A DNA stretch of 64,000 nucleotides from an uncultured Pseudomonadota bacterium (GTDB lineage Bacteria; Myxococcota_A; UBA796; SXON01), in the NCBI GenBank assembly GCA_903844155.1, contig CAIMSU010000156.1:59994-123993 (forward strand), read 5' to 3'. The notes beneath the pieces were generated by a model. That model did no database searches, was not told the origin of the DNA, and was given only the letters and a program-made list of their open reading frames with translations. The position numbers were made by a program, and so were the translations under genes. This document shows positions 18,536 through 27,517 of this stretch, piece after piece (the first letter of the stretch is position 1; each line of letters opens with the position of its first letter).

Positions 18536-18823
18536 ATGGGTCAGATGATCACCAAGCCCGACGCCAATCCCATCGTTTTCGGCGTTTGCAACCTCTTCAT
18601 TTTCGGCGCCCTCGGCTACTTCCTGATGGGCCAGCAGAAGAAGGCCATCATCGCCGCGATCGCGACGATCGTCCTGAGCAGCATCACCTGCGGCGCGGGC
18701 TCCTTCATCGTCTTCATCTTCGCGTACGATGCCTACCTCCTCGGCCAGAAGCTGCAGACCGGCCAGTCGATCGGCCAGAACGAGAACGGCCTCGAGTTCC
18801 TCAACGCGATCTTCAAGGACTGA
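18536..18823 (+). CDS. Small two-TM membrane protein
   Basis: MGQMITKPDANPIVFGVCNLFIFGALGYFLMGQQKKAIIAAIATIVLSSITCGAGSFIVFIFAYDAYLLGQKL; TM2-like. Confidence 0.8.
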   Translation: MGQMITKPDANPIVFGVCNLFIFGALGYFLMGQQKKAIIAAIATIVLSSITCGAGSFIVFIFAYDAYLLGQKLQTGQSIGQNENGLEFLNAIFKD

Positions 18824-18868
18824 TCTGGCCTGCCCGCTCGGCGGGCTGCGGACGCTTTGAACCCACTG

Positions 18869-18904
18869 GCCCGTCGCGCAAGCGGCGGGCTTTTGGTGTT
18901 TTCG
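18869..18904 (+). terminator. Rho-independent terminator
   Basis: GCCCGTCGC-GCAA-GCGGCGGGC stem with GCAA tetraloop, followed by TTTTGGTGTTTT, 45 bp after the stop at 18823. Confidence 0.85.
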
Positions 18905-18910
18905 CCTTGG

Positions 18911-18943
18911 ACCTCCAGCCTGTAGCCTCCAGCCTCCAGCCTT
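18911..18943. repeat. CCTCCAGCCY-type tandem repeat copy 1
   Basis: acctccagcctgtagcctccagcctccagcctt; same unit as 27469-27517. Confidence 0.7.
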
Positions 18944-18958
18944 CCTTGATACCCCGGA

Positions 18959-19951
18959 ATGATGCCAGCGATCGCGCGCTTCGACGACGCCTATGCCAAG
19001 CTCCTCCGAGGCTTTGTCGAGCAGGGCCTCCCCGACGGAACGCGCACACGCGCGGGCGACGCGGACTTCAGCGTCGAGCCCCTCCTACGCGGCACCGGTG
19101 GCATCGTCATGCGGTTCCCGGCGCCGGTGGCGTCGATGGACGATGGGTGGACGTACACGGTCAAGGTGCTGCCGGGCGCGGGCGAGCGGGTCGTCGTGCG
19201 TTGCGCGGAGACGCTGTTCCGGACGGTCTGGGATGCGGCGACGGAGCCCGACATCGCCGGGAGCGTACTCGCGACGTTGGTCGAACATAATCGCGTGTTC
19301 GGGGAGTGGGTGGAGGCTGGAAATGCCGTTACGCGCGTGCAGCGTACCGAGCTGCCGGACGACCCGGCGGACACCCCGCATCCCGAGTTTCGAAGCTGGC
19401 TTTCGCGACTCTACATGGGTGGGAAATCGCTGAACGACGGGCCGGCCCTGGAATGGTGGGACGGTGCGCGGGGCGACAAGCGGTCCGTCGGCGGGGCGAT
19501 CACAACGGGCAGCGGCAACGACCCGTTCTACCGGTTGGGGCCCGACGCCGGGCCAGCCCTGGACGCCGCCCACCTCGAACACCTCCACCACATGCACTCA
19601 GCCGGAACGGCCGTGTGGGTGACGGCTGCGATGACCCTGCTCGTCGCCTGCGCCGGTGGAAGCTGGAACACGTGGAAGTCCTACAGCATCGGCGCCATGC
19701 CGACGTTGGCGATCGCCGCGGCCGTGAGCGTGGGGGTGGTGGTGTTGTGGGTGCCGTTGGGCCAGGCGTTGCGGTCGCCATCGGAGCGCTGGTTGTTCCG
19801 GAAGAGCCCGGCGGCCGCCAGGTGGGTCCTGCTCGGCCTCGCCGTCGTCGGCATGCTGCCGTGCTCGCTCCCGTGTTGCATGGTCGGGTTTCCGGTGGGC
19901 GGCTGGGTCGTGTACCTCCTGCTGGACCACCGGGCGAAGGCGCTGTTGTAG
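18959..19951 (+). CDS. Hypothetical multi-TM protein
   Basis: 330 aa with soluble N-terminus and C-terminal hydrophobic segments. Confidence 0.75.
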   Translation: MMPAIARFDDAYAKLLRGFVEQGLPDGTRTRAGDADFSVEPLLRGTGGIVMRFPAPVASMDDGWTYTVKVLPGAGERVVVRCAETLFRTVWDAATEPDIAGSVLATLVEHNRVFGEWVEAGNAVTRVQRTELPDDPADTPHPEFRSWLSRLYMGGKSLNDGPALEWWDGARGDKRSVGGAITTGSGNDPFYRLGPDAGPALDAAHLEHLHHMHSAGTAVWVTAAMTLLVACAGGSWNTWKSYSIGAMPTLAIAAAVSVGVVVLWVPLGQALRSPSERWLFRKSPAAARWVLLGLAVVGMLPCSLPCCMVGFPVGGWVVYLLLDHRAKALL

Positions 19952-19957
19952 GCGGAC

Positions 19958-20860
19958 TCAGACCTGGTCGCGCCACCCGAGGCGCGGGAACCCCGGCCGT
20001 CGCAGGTACGGCGCAAAGAAGCCGTCGCAGGCGCCGTCCATCGGGCAGAACCGGCAGGCGTCGTCCTTGGCGAACGAGACGACGTCGGGAAAGAATAGGA
20101 TCGCACGGTCTTTCTGGCGGTCAGCGTCCACGTACCAGCGGTTGGCGCTGCGGCGCACCTTCGTCGCCAGCCCGGCTCCGGGCTCCGACGCGAGGTAGCA
20201 GCCGGGCAGGCCCTTGATCACGCAGGGGACACCGGCGTCGTCGAGGATGCGGACGGCCGAGGCGAGCGCTGCGACGGCGCGGGCGGCGGGGGGGAGCTCG
20301 CTCGGGGCGCCGCCGTCGACGGGGAAGGGGAAGGTGAAGGTGTGGCCGGAGGAGCCGGAGCGGGCGGCCGCGCGGGCGACGGCGTCGAGGAGGGGGAGGG
20401 AGCCGGCGTCCAGGACGGTGTTGGAGCTGGCGACGAGCTTCGCGGCGTTGCAGGCTGATAGCGCGCGCACGCCTGCGGTGAGGGAGGGGCCGCTCTCGCT
20501 GGGCTGGAGGGGCAGGGTGACGAGGTCGACGCCCAGCGCGCCTGGGACGAAGCTGTCGAGGTCCTCGACCCCCGCGTGGAGCGTGATGCGGACGATGCCG
20601 AGCGCCCGCGCGGCGGCGATCATTTCGGGCAGGTCCGGGCGACTTGCGACGCCGACACCGGAGAGGACGAGGCCGGTCATCGTCGCGCCACGTGGCCCAC
20701 CGGACTGAAAATAGCGGAGGTTGTCGACGACTTCGTCGCCGGTCATCGAGCGGGTGGGGACGGGCGCGCCGGCCCGCACGCGCCCGGGGTAGCTGCGCTG
20801 GACGCGGATCTGCACGACCCGCGGCCGCTCGACCGCCCCCGACCCCGTCCAGGTCAGCAT
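19958..20860 (-). CDS. Radical-SAM-fold-like protein lacking a recognisable CX3CX2C motif; C-terminal Cys cluster
   Basis: TMTGLVLSGVGVASRPDLPEMIAAARALGIVRITLHAG resembles the radical SAM GGEP/TNG region; C-terminal CRFCPMDGACDGFF; no N-terminal CX3CX2C seen. Confidence 0.6.
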   Translation of the reverse strand: MLTWTGSGAVERPRVVQIRVQRSYPGRVRAGAPVPTRSMTGDEVVDNLRYFQSGGPRGATMTGLVLSGVGVASRPDLPEMIAAARALGIVRITLHAGVEDLDSFVPGALGVDLVTLPLQPSESGPSLTAGVRALSACNAAKLVASSNTVLDAGSLPLLDAVARAAARSGSSGHTFTFPFPVDGGAPSELPPAARAVAALASAVRILDDAGVPCVIKGLPGCYLASEPGAGLATKVRRSANRWYVDADRQKDRAILFFPDVVSFAKDDACRFCPMDGACDGFFAPYLRRPGFPRLGWRDQV

Positions 20861-21735
20861 GCGCCCCAGGTCTGGTCCGGGTCCTGCAGCAGCTCGTTCA
20901 AGCGCGCGAGGATCCGTCCGCCCATCACCCCGTCTACGAGGCGGTGATCGAAGATGAAAGCGACGGGCAGCACGGTGCCGATGACGATCTTCTCGTCTCC
21001 CGCGGCGGTTTTCTCGACCAGCGCCGCGCGCTCCAACGGCCCGAGCCCGAACACCGATCCGACGTGGATCAACTTGGACGGCGGTGAAAACGCGACGGCG
21101 CGAAACCGCAGCCCCGGCGTCTCGGTGAGGGCCGCGCCGACGTTGGTGATCAGCGTCGACATCGGCAGGCTCTTGGCGAGGAGCGCGGCGCCATGCGGAT
21201 CGTGCGCGATGGTGGCGACGTGGTCGAGCGCGAACCGGAGCGCCCGCGGGCTCTGCGTGCCGAACTTGAGCATCGTCCGAACAAACGTATTGCCGGTCTT
21301 GCCCTCGCGTTCCTGCGCTACCTGTGGCCGCAGATTCGCCGCGACCTCCCTCGGGTTCATGCGGTCGACGTCGCGCAACGACACCATCGAGAGCTCGCGG
21401 CTCTTGACCGTGCTGTTGTCCCCCAGCAGGTTCACCGGCATCACGATGTCCACCGTTGGCAGCGTGCGGATCTCATTGCCGAAGATACGCGCGTTGATGA
21501 CCGGGAACTCGCGAAAGACCCGGCCGACGGCGCTCGTGAACACGTGCTGGGTGGTGATGCGACCCGCGCCCTGGCCGCCCGCGGCAGCCTCCGTATTCCG
21601 CGCTTCCATCCATGCCAACGCCCGGTCCCAGCGGATGTCCACCGTCGTCATGACATAGGGCTCGCCGTGCGGGACGTCAAAGAGCCAGAGCATGAACGAG
21701 CGGACGACGGAGGGCTTCGGCGACGTCGACGGCAT
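20854..21735 (-). CDS. Free-standing 2-oxoacid dehydrogenase acyltransferase (E2 catalytic) domain protein
   Basis: VMPVNLLGDNSTVKSRELSMVSLRDV; VGSVFGLGP; FIFDHRLVDGVMGGRILARLNELLQDP; no lipoyl domain. Confidence 0.75.
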   Translation of the reverse strand: MPSTSPKPSVVRSFMLWLFDVPHGEPYVMTTVDIRWDRALAWMEARNTEAAAGGQGAGRITTQHVFTSAVGRVFREFPVINARIFGNEIRTLPTVDIVMPVNLLGDNSTVKSRELSMVSLRDVDRMNPREVAANLRPQVAQEREGKTGNTFVRTMLKFGTQSPRALRFALDHVATIAHDPHGAALLAKSLPMSTLITNVGAALTETPGLRFRAVAFSPPSKLIHVGSVFGLGPLERAALVEKTAAGDEKIVIGTVLPVAFIFDHRLVDGVMGGRILARLNELLQDPDQTWGAC

Positions 21736-21849
21736 CGGGCGCCGTTATCCCGGTGGCCGGCTGGGGGTTTCGAGCCTTTTCGGGGGACGGACCACACAGG
21801 GGCACGGCGGGGGCGTGCTACGCTCGGCCGGCATTCCCGAGAACGATCC

Positions 21850-22584
21850 GTGCCCGATCTCCGCAGCTTCGCTGACTTCGACGACGCCCAGCGGCGCGCC
21901 ATCGCCCTCGCGAGCGACGTTGTTCATCGCCTCGAAGCAGGCATGTCCGAGCGCGACGTCGTCGACATCGCCATGACCCGCAGCGGTGACCACGGCTTTA
22001 CCGGCTGGTACCACGCGCCCGAGGTGCGGATCCGCCCCTTCGGCCCAGCGTCCCTGCTCAAGCGGCCGTCACCCGAGGGCACGCTCGCCCCCGGCGACAT
22101 CGTCAGCATCGACATCGGCCCCGCGTCCGGCGACGTGTACGGCGACTTTGGGACGAGCGTCACGTTCGCCCCCACCGACGAGTCCGAGCTGGCCGTCCTC
22201 TCCGTCGCGCGCGAGTGCGTGCGCGGGATCTGCGGGTACGCGTCGCGGTGGAAGACCAGCGGTGAGATCGCCATCTTCGCGCAGGCCTGGGCCGTGAACC
22301 ACCGCATGAACCTCGGGCAGAAGGAGGTCATCGGCCACAAGATCCTCGCCAAAGAAGGCGCCGTCGCCTTCGGTTTTCCGCGCTCAGCCCACCTCGCTAC
22401 GCGCCTGCGCCGGAACCAGATGCATCGCCTCAACCCGGTGCGGCTCCAGGGGATGTTCGCCGTGCGCCCCGAGGTCGACGACCACGGGCACCGCGCCAGT
22501 TTTGAGGAGATCCTGTGGGTGGACGGCGACCAGAAAGGCGTGCTTGGACGGGCGAACAACGGGGAAGTCGGGACCTTACCTTGA
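21850..22584 (+). CDS. M24-family metallopeptidase-like protein
   Basis: GTG start in frame; PEGTLAPGDIVSIDIGPASGDVYGDFGTSVTF. Confidence 0.75.
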   Translation: MPDLRSFADFDDAQRRAIALASDVVHRLEAGMSERDVVDIAMTRSGDHGFTGWYHAPEVRIRPFGPASLLKRPSPEGTLAPGDIVSIDIGPASGDVYGDFGTSVTFAPTDESELAVLSVARECVRGICGYASRWKTSGEIAIFAQAWAVNHRMNLGQKEVIGHKILAKEGAVAFGFPRSAHLATRLRRNQMHRLNPVRLQGMFAVRPEVDDHGHRASFEEILWVDGDQKGVLGRANNGEVGTLP

Positions 22585-22805
22585 TCGGTCGGGCCAGGGC
22601 TGGCTTGATGCCGTCGGGGAAAGTGGAGACCGACCTCGACGAGGCTTTCTTTGTTGGAGCTCGGAGCGACTCCGTTCGCCTCGCCGTGGCAGACCCACTG
22701 GCCCAGGTCGTGGTGGGCGGGGAGCGCATTGTCGAAACGGAGGCCGGGCGCGAGCCCTTTGCGGCGCACTTTCGCCGCATCGCGGGCGACGCCGCCGTCC
22801 TCTGA
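22581..22805 (+). CDS. Small hypothetical protein
   Basis: TTG start overlapping the upstream stop; acidic C-terminal part looks coding; start uncertain. Confidence 0.4.
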   Translation: MIGRARAGLMPSGKVETDLDEAFFVGARSDSVRLAVADPLAQVVVGGERIVETEAGREPFAAHFRRIAGDAAVL

Positions 22806-22846
22806 CGCGTACGGCCTGCATGTATCAAAAGTGACGTCGTCGGTTT

Positions 22847-23509
22847 TCATACACCCGCCAGCGCCATCCCCGCGAGCTCCAGCTCCGCCGCCCGCTTGGA
22901 CCGCGCGCGCACGGGCCCGAATTTCTTCCCGTCGACCCGGAGCTGGACCACCCACAGCCGGTCGTGATCGGGCCCTTCGCAGCCGACAACATCGTACTTT
23001 GGCGCATCCCGCTTCGCCTGTTGCTCGCGCTCCTCCAGCCGCGTCTTCGCGTGCTCGCTCGCGCCTTCCAACTCGCGGATCTGCGCGAGGAACACCGGTC
23101 CGAAGGCGAGCTTCACCGCATCCAAGCCGCCGTCCAGGTACACCGCGCCGATCAGCGCCTCCAGCGCGTCCGCCCGGACCTTCTCCCGCTGTCGCACGCC
23201 CTCGCGCTCGGCACCCTTGCCCAGCCGCAACGCCGCGCTGACGCCAAGATCCTGCGACAACCCTGCGATGTTCGTGTTCCCGACGAGGTGGCTGACCGTC
23301 TTGGCGAGGCTGCCCTCCGGCCAGCCCGGAAAGCTGGCGACGAGCAGGTCGACGACGAGCAGCTTCAGCACGGCGTCGCCGAGGAACTCCAGGCGTTGGT
23401 TCGATGGGATTCGCGCTTCGGAGGCGTAGGTGGAGTGGGTGAGGGCGGTGGCGAGCAACGACGGATTGGCGAACTGGTGCAGGCCCGCGGGACAGACAGG
23501 GGGGCTCAC
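22847..23509 (-). CDS. rnc: Ribonuclease III
   Basis: NQRLEFLGDAVLKLLVVDLL signature; ADALEALIGAVYLDGG; C-terminal dsRBD. Confidence 0.95.
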   Translation of the reverse strand: MSPPVCPAGLHQFANPSLLATALTHSTYASEARIPSNQRLEFLGDAVLKLLVVDLLVASFPGWPEGSLAKTVSHLVGNTNIAGLSQDLGVSAALRLGKGAEREGVRQREKVRADALEALIGAVYLDGGLDAVKLAFGPVFLAQIRELEGASEHAKTRLEEREQQAKRDAPKYDVVGCEGPDHDRLWVVQLRVDGKKFGPVRARSKRAAELELAGMALAGV

Positions 23510-24615
23510 AGGCTAAACTCCTGGCGTGCTTCCTTGGTGTGTGCCCGATGGATGGTGGCGCCGCCGAGGACCTCGTCGCCGGCGTAGAACACGAGCGCCT
23601 GGCCGGGGGCGGCTGCGCGCGCAGGAGCGAGGAAGCGCACGCGGAGTGAGGTGCCGTCGAGGTTTTCGACGGTGCAGGCGTGCAGGGCGCCGCGGTGACG
23701 GATGCGGGCGTGCAGCGGCGGGTCGTCGGCGGTCGGGCGACGGATCCAGTGCGCGCCAGTGACGTCCACCTCGACGTGCTCCAACCGCTCGGCCGGGCCG
23801 ACGACGACGCGGCGTGTACCCGGGTCCACGCGCAGCACGTAGAGGGGGTTCGCGGCGGCGATTCCAAGGCCGCGGCGCTGCCCGACGGTGTACCGGTAGT
23901 AGCCATCGTGGCGGCCGAGGACGGCGCCGGACTCGTCGACGACGTCGCCTGCGCAGTCCACGTCGGCGCCGAGCCGCCCCTCTGCGGAGAACGAGTCGCG
24001 GATGAAGCGCGCGTGGTCGTCGTCGGGGATGAAGCAGACCTCCATCGACTCGGGCTTCTGCGCGGTGATGAGATCCATGCGGACGGCGTGGGCGCGAACC
24101 TCGGGCTTGGTCATCGCGCCGAGCGGGAACAACGTGCAAGCGAGGGCTTCCGGCTTGATCGGGTAGAGGAAGTAGCTTTGGTCCTTGTCCGGGTCGGCGG
24201 CCGTGAAAAGCCGCGAGTCGCGGATGCGGGCGTAATGGCCGGTGGCGAGGGCGTCGGCACCGAGGGCGCGGGCGCGGGCGAGGAGGATGTCGAATTTCAG
24301 GATGCCGTTGCAGCGCACGCAGGGATTGGGGGTCGCCCCTGCGAGGTACGAGGCCGTGAAGTCGTCCATCACCGCGCGCTTGAAGGCCTCCTGCAGGTTC
24401 AGGACGTAGAACGGGATGCCGAGGCGCGTGGCGACGGCGCGGGCATCGAGCGCGTCGTCGAGGCCGCAGCAATGGCCGGGCGGATTCTCTCCCTTTTTGG
24501 GCGCCGGCTCGTGCAGCTTCATGTGGACGCCGATGACCTCGTGGCCGGCCTCGACGAGCAGGCCTGCGGCCACCGAGGAGTCCACACCACCGCTCATCGC
24601 CGTTACGATCCGCAT
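23506..24615 (-). CDS. mnmA: tRNA-specific 2-thiouridylase MnmA
   Basis: RIVTAMSGGVDSSVAAGLLVEAGHEVIGVHMK; TPNPCVRCNGILKF; TGHYARI; DQSYFLYPI; TVGQRRGLGIA. Confidence 0.96.
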   Translation of the reverse strand: MRIVTAMSGGVDSSVAAGLLVEAGHEVIGVHMKLHEPAPKKGENPPGHCCGLDDALDARAVATRLGIPFYVLNLQEAFKRAVMDDFTASYLAGATPNPCVRCNGILKFDILLARARALGADALATGHYARIRDSRLFTAADPDKDQSYFLYPIKPEALACTLFPLGAMTKPEVRAHAVRMDLITAQKPESMEVCFIPDDDHARFIRDSFSAEGRLGADVDCAGDVVDESGAVLGRHDGYYRYTVGQRRGLGIAAANPLYVLRVDPGTRRVVVGPAERLEHVEVDVTGAHWIRRPTADDPPLHARIRHRGALHACTVENLDGTSLRVRFLAPARAAAPGQALVFYAGDEVLGGATIHRAHTKEARQEFSL

Positions 24616-24635
24616 GCCGTGGGATAACCTCCCCC

Positions 24636-25856
24636 ATGAGCAACCCCACCCGTCTCGCGCTCGTGGCGTGCGTGGCCGTCGCGGCCATCGGCATCGCGCT
24701 CGCGCGGGGACGGAAGGGCGACGATCCCCCCGCGCCCGACGCCGCGCCCGTCGCCGCCGTCGACCAGCCCACGGCCGTCACCGTCGCCCCGCCGCCTCCC
24801 GCGCTTTTTCCGCCTTCGGCTACCGGTCCCGCCCTCCCCGTCGCCGTCGACGTCCTCCCCGCCGGTGTCGCATCCCTCTCAGCCCAGGGCTGCAACGCCT
24901 GCCACGCCGCCGCGCACGACACCTGGGCGCAGTCCCGCCACGGCCACGCCTGGTCCGACCCGGTCTTCCAGGCCGCGCTCGCCAGCGTCGGCGACAGCAC
25001 GCTCTGCCAGTCCTGCCACCTGCCGATCCGCAACCAGCACGAGAGCATCGCAGCCGGCTACGTCGACGGCGCCGTCTCCAAGCCCCAGCTCGTCGCCAAC
25101 CCGGCGTTTGACGCCGGTCTTCGTGCGGAAGGCGTCACCTGCGCCGCCTGCCACGTCCGCACGCTCCCGGACGGTACGGCCACCATCCTCGGCACCCACC
25201 CCTCCGCGAACAGCCCGCACCGCGTCACCGTCACCGACGACTTGCAGAAGCCTGAGCTCTGCGCGACCTGCCACGAGGTGACCTGGCCCGGCGCCGACCA
25301 GCCCTACTATGCGACGTACACCGAGTGGAAGGCGTCAGGCTGGGCGACGGCGGGCGTCACCTGCCAGTCCTGCCACATGGCCCCGACGACCGGGGAAAGC
25401 GTGCCTGGCAGCAACGGAATTGGCCCCGCGCACACCTTCGCGGCTGACCCCGGGCGCGCGCTGACCGCCCTCGTCCGCATGCCGGGCACGATCCACCGAA
25501 ACGAGGCGTTCGACCTCACGCTCACGCTGCAGAACACCGGCGCCGGCCACAGCCTGCCGACGGGCAACCCCGCGAATTCCGCCGTTGTCACGGTCGCTTT
25601 GCTTGATGCCGCCGGAAAGGATCTGGCGCCTGCGTGGCCGCAGACCTTCGCGCGGACGGTCGAGAGCGCCAGCCCGTACAAGACGCTCACCGACAACCGC
25701 ATCGCCGCAGGGGGTCAGGCAGCGGCGACGCACCGCTGGACGCCGAACGGAAAAGGCGCGCCGGGGCTGGGCTTTGCAGAAGTGCGGCTCACGCTCGGGA
25801 ACGGGAAGTCCGCAACGACGACGGTGCTGCAGCGGGTGCCCGTGAGGATCGAGTAG
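24636..25856 (+). CDS. Multiheme (five CXXCH) c-type cytochrome
   Basis: CNACH, CQSCH, CAACH, CATCH, CQSCH; N-terminal signal anchor. Confidence 0.88.
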   Translation: MSNPTRLALVACVAVAAIGIALARGRKGDDPPAPDAAPVAAVDQPTAVTVAPPPPALFPPSATGPALPVAVDVLPAGVASLSAQGCNACHAAAHDTWAQSRHGHAWSDPVFQAALASVGDSTLCQSCHLPIRNQHESIAAGYVDGAVSKPQLVANPAFDAGLRAEGVTCAACHVRTLPDGTATILGTHPSANSPHRVTVTDDLQKPELCATCHEVTWPGADQPYYATYTEWKASGWATAGVTCQSCHMAPTTGESVPGSNGIGPAHTFAADPGRALTALVRMPGTIHRNEAFDLTLTLQNTGAGHSLPTGNPANSAVVTVALLDAAGKDLAPAWPQTFARTVESASPYKTLTDNRIAAGGQAAATHRWTPNGKGAPGLGFAEVRLTLGNGKSATTTVLQRVPVRIE

Positions 25857-25860
25857 CTGG

Positions 25861-26493
25861 TCAGCCGAGCAGGTCGAGGAGCCGGTCCGGGTGGCTCAGG
25901 TGCGGGCGATGTCCGCCAGCGAGCACCGCAGGAACCCCGCCCCAACCTCGAACATCCGCCTCCGTCCACGTGGCGAAGCGGTCCCGTTCGCCCCAGACGC
26001 AGACGGTGCCAGTCGGGATCGGGGGCAGGCCCCAGGCTGCGATGGCGCGCAGGCGCGCACCGAGCACGTCAGCGGTGGGCAATCCCTCGCCGGACCACGG
26101 ACTGTCGGCGTCCTCCGCCCACTCCTGCGCGGCGCGGCGACCGTAGAGGGCGCGGTAGACGGGCGAGGGGAGGAGGGGGACGAGGCGGCCGAGGACGGCG
26201 CAACGACGGGCTTCGGGCGGGGCGAGCGGGTGGGGGAGCGTGGCGACGAGCACGAGCGTCGCGCGAGTCCGTCCGCTTGCCACGAGCGCGCGGGCGACGA
26301 GGCCGCCGAAGCTGGCGCCGATGATCACGTCCACGTCGATGAGATCCGCGTCGGGCAGGCGCGCGGCGATGGCGGCGAGGGTGTCGTCAAGGCTGGCCGG
26401 GAGGCCGAGCAGGCGCGCGGAGGGGAGGAGCGCGAGGAGCGGGCAGAACTCTGCGGGGTCGCCGCGCAGTCCGGGGAGGAGGGCGACCGTCAC
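25861..26493 (-). CDS. Alpha/beta hydrolase-like protein
   Basis: LLPGLRGDPAEFCPLL...GASFGGLVARALVA nucleophile elbow; GHRPHLSHPDRLLDLL. Confidence 0.78.
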   Translation of the reverse strand: MTVALLPGLRGDPAEFCPLLALLPSARLLGLPASLDDTLAAIAARLPDADLIDVDVIIGASFGGLVARALVASGRTRATLVLVATLPHPLAPPEARRCAVLGRLVPLLPSPVYRALYGRRAAQEWAEDADSPWSGEGLPTADVLGARLRAIAAWGLPPIPTGTVCVWGERDRFATWTEADVRGWGGVPAVLAGGHRPHLSHPDRLLDLLG

Positions 26494-27455
26494 CGCACGA
26501 CCACCGACCCCGCGGTCCCCGGGCCACCCGGCGCGCCGATGTACAGGTTCTCGCCACCCCAGGCCAGCGAAAATCCAAGTTGATCCTGCAGGTTATGGCC
26601 CGACTCCAACAGCGTGCAGGCCGTCGTCGGGTCGACCCGCGGATCGCACCTCCACACGGCGCCCTGCGCGTCGGTCCCCGCCATCGGCGCGCCGACGTAG
26701 ACGAACGTGCCATCTGTGGCCAGCGAAGCGCCGAATCGGCCCGTCCCCGGCGACCAGCTCGCCCGCAGCGCCAGGCTCGTCCCGTCGCGGATGTCAACCC
26801 GGTTGCCGCCCGGCGCGCCCACGATCCAGTCGGCGATGCCGTCGCCATCGGCATCGAAGGGCAGGACGGCCCAGCCGGCTTCGTCGAGGGTGTCGCGGGA
26901 GATGGTCAGGCCGTCTGCGACGAGGGCGACGGTGCCAAAGGCAAAGCCAACGCCGAGGGTCATCGTTCCGTCGGCTTCGGGGAGGATCGCGATGCTGTCG
27001 GGGCGAGCGCTATACGAGCTGACGGAGCCGTTGTCCCAGACCGCGCCGGTCGGTCCGCGCGTCACCCAGCGTGTGCCAGACGCCGCAAGCACGCCGCCAA
27101 TGCCCGTTCCCGTGGCCAGCACGGTGCCTGCATCGTCCTCCACCCGGCCGTCTCCGCCGACCAGCACGGTGTCGTCGTCGGCTACGAGCGCGGTGCCGAG
27201 GAATGGAACGCCGGTTCGGATCAGCGCCTCCTCTTTGTAGAGTCGGCCTCCGCCGGGGTCAAAAGGAGCTCCGACCCAGATGGCGCCCGCGCGCCACGCC
27301 AAGGCAGCGCCGTAGCCTTCGTCGGGCAACGACCCGTAGAGCGTGGCGTTCGCGCGCCTACCGTAAACGGGCGAATCACAGGTTCCAGTTGGACAACTCG
27401 TGTCCGTCGTCGGGTGATGGCAGCCGTTGCAGCCCGCCAGCAGCGTCGCCAGCAC
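26490..27455 (-). CDS. FG-GAP-like beta-propeller lipoprotein (start uncertain)
   Basis: Lipobox LLAGC; GYGAALAWRAGAIWVGAPFDPGGG, FGASLATDGTFVYVGAPMAGTDAQG, LGFSLAWGGENLYIGAPGGPGTAGSV; 5' end abuts the tandem repeat. Confidence 0.72.
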   Translation of the reverse strand: MLATLLAGCNGCHHPTTDTSCPTGTCDSPVYGRRANATLYGSLPDEGYGAALAWRAGAIWVGAPFDPGGGRLYKEEALIRTGVPFLGTALVADDDTVLVGGDGRVEDDAGTVLATGTGIGGVLAASGTRWVTRGPTGAVWDNGSVSSYSARPDSIAILPEADGTMTLGVGFAFGTVALVADGLTISRDTLDEAGWAVLPFDADGDGIADWIVGAPGGNRVDIRDGTSLALRASWSPGTGRFGASLATDGTFVYVGAPMAGTDAQGAVWRCDPRVDPTTACTLLESGHNLQDQLGFSLAWGGENLYIGAPGGPGTAGSVVVR

Positions 27456-27468
27456 GGCTGACCCCGTC

Positions 27469-27517
27469 AGCCTCCAGCCCGAAGCCTCCAGCCTGACGCC
27501 TCCAGCCTCCAGCCTCA
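27469..27517. repeat. CCTCCAGCCY-type tandem repeat copy 2
   Basis: agcctccagcccgaagcctccagcctgacgcctccagcctccagcctcag; about 14-bp units. Confidence 0.8.
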
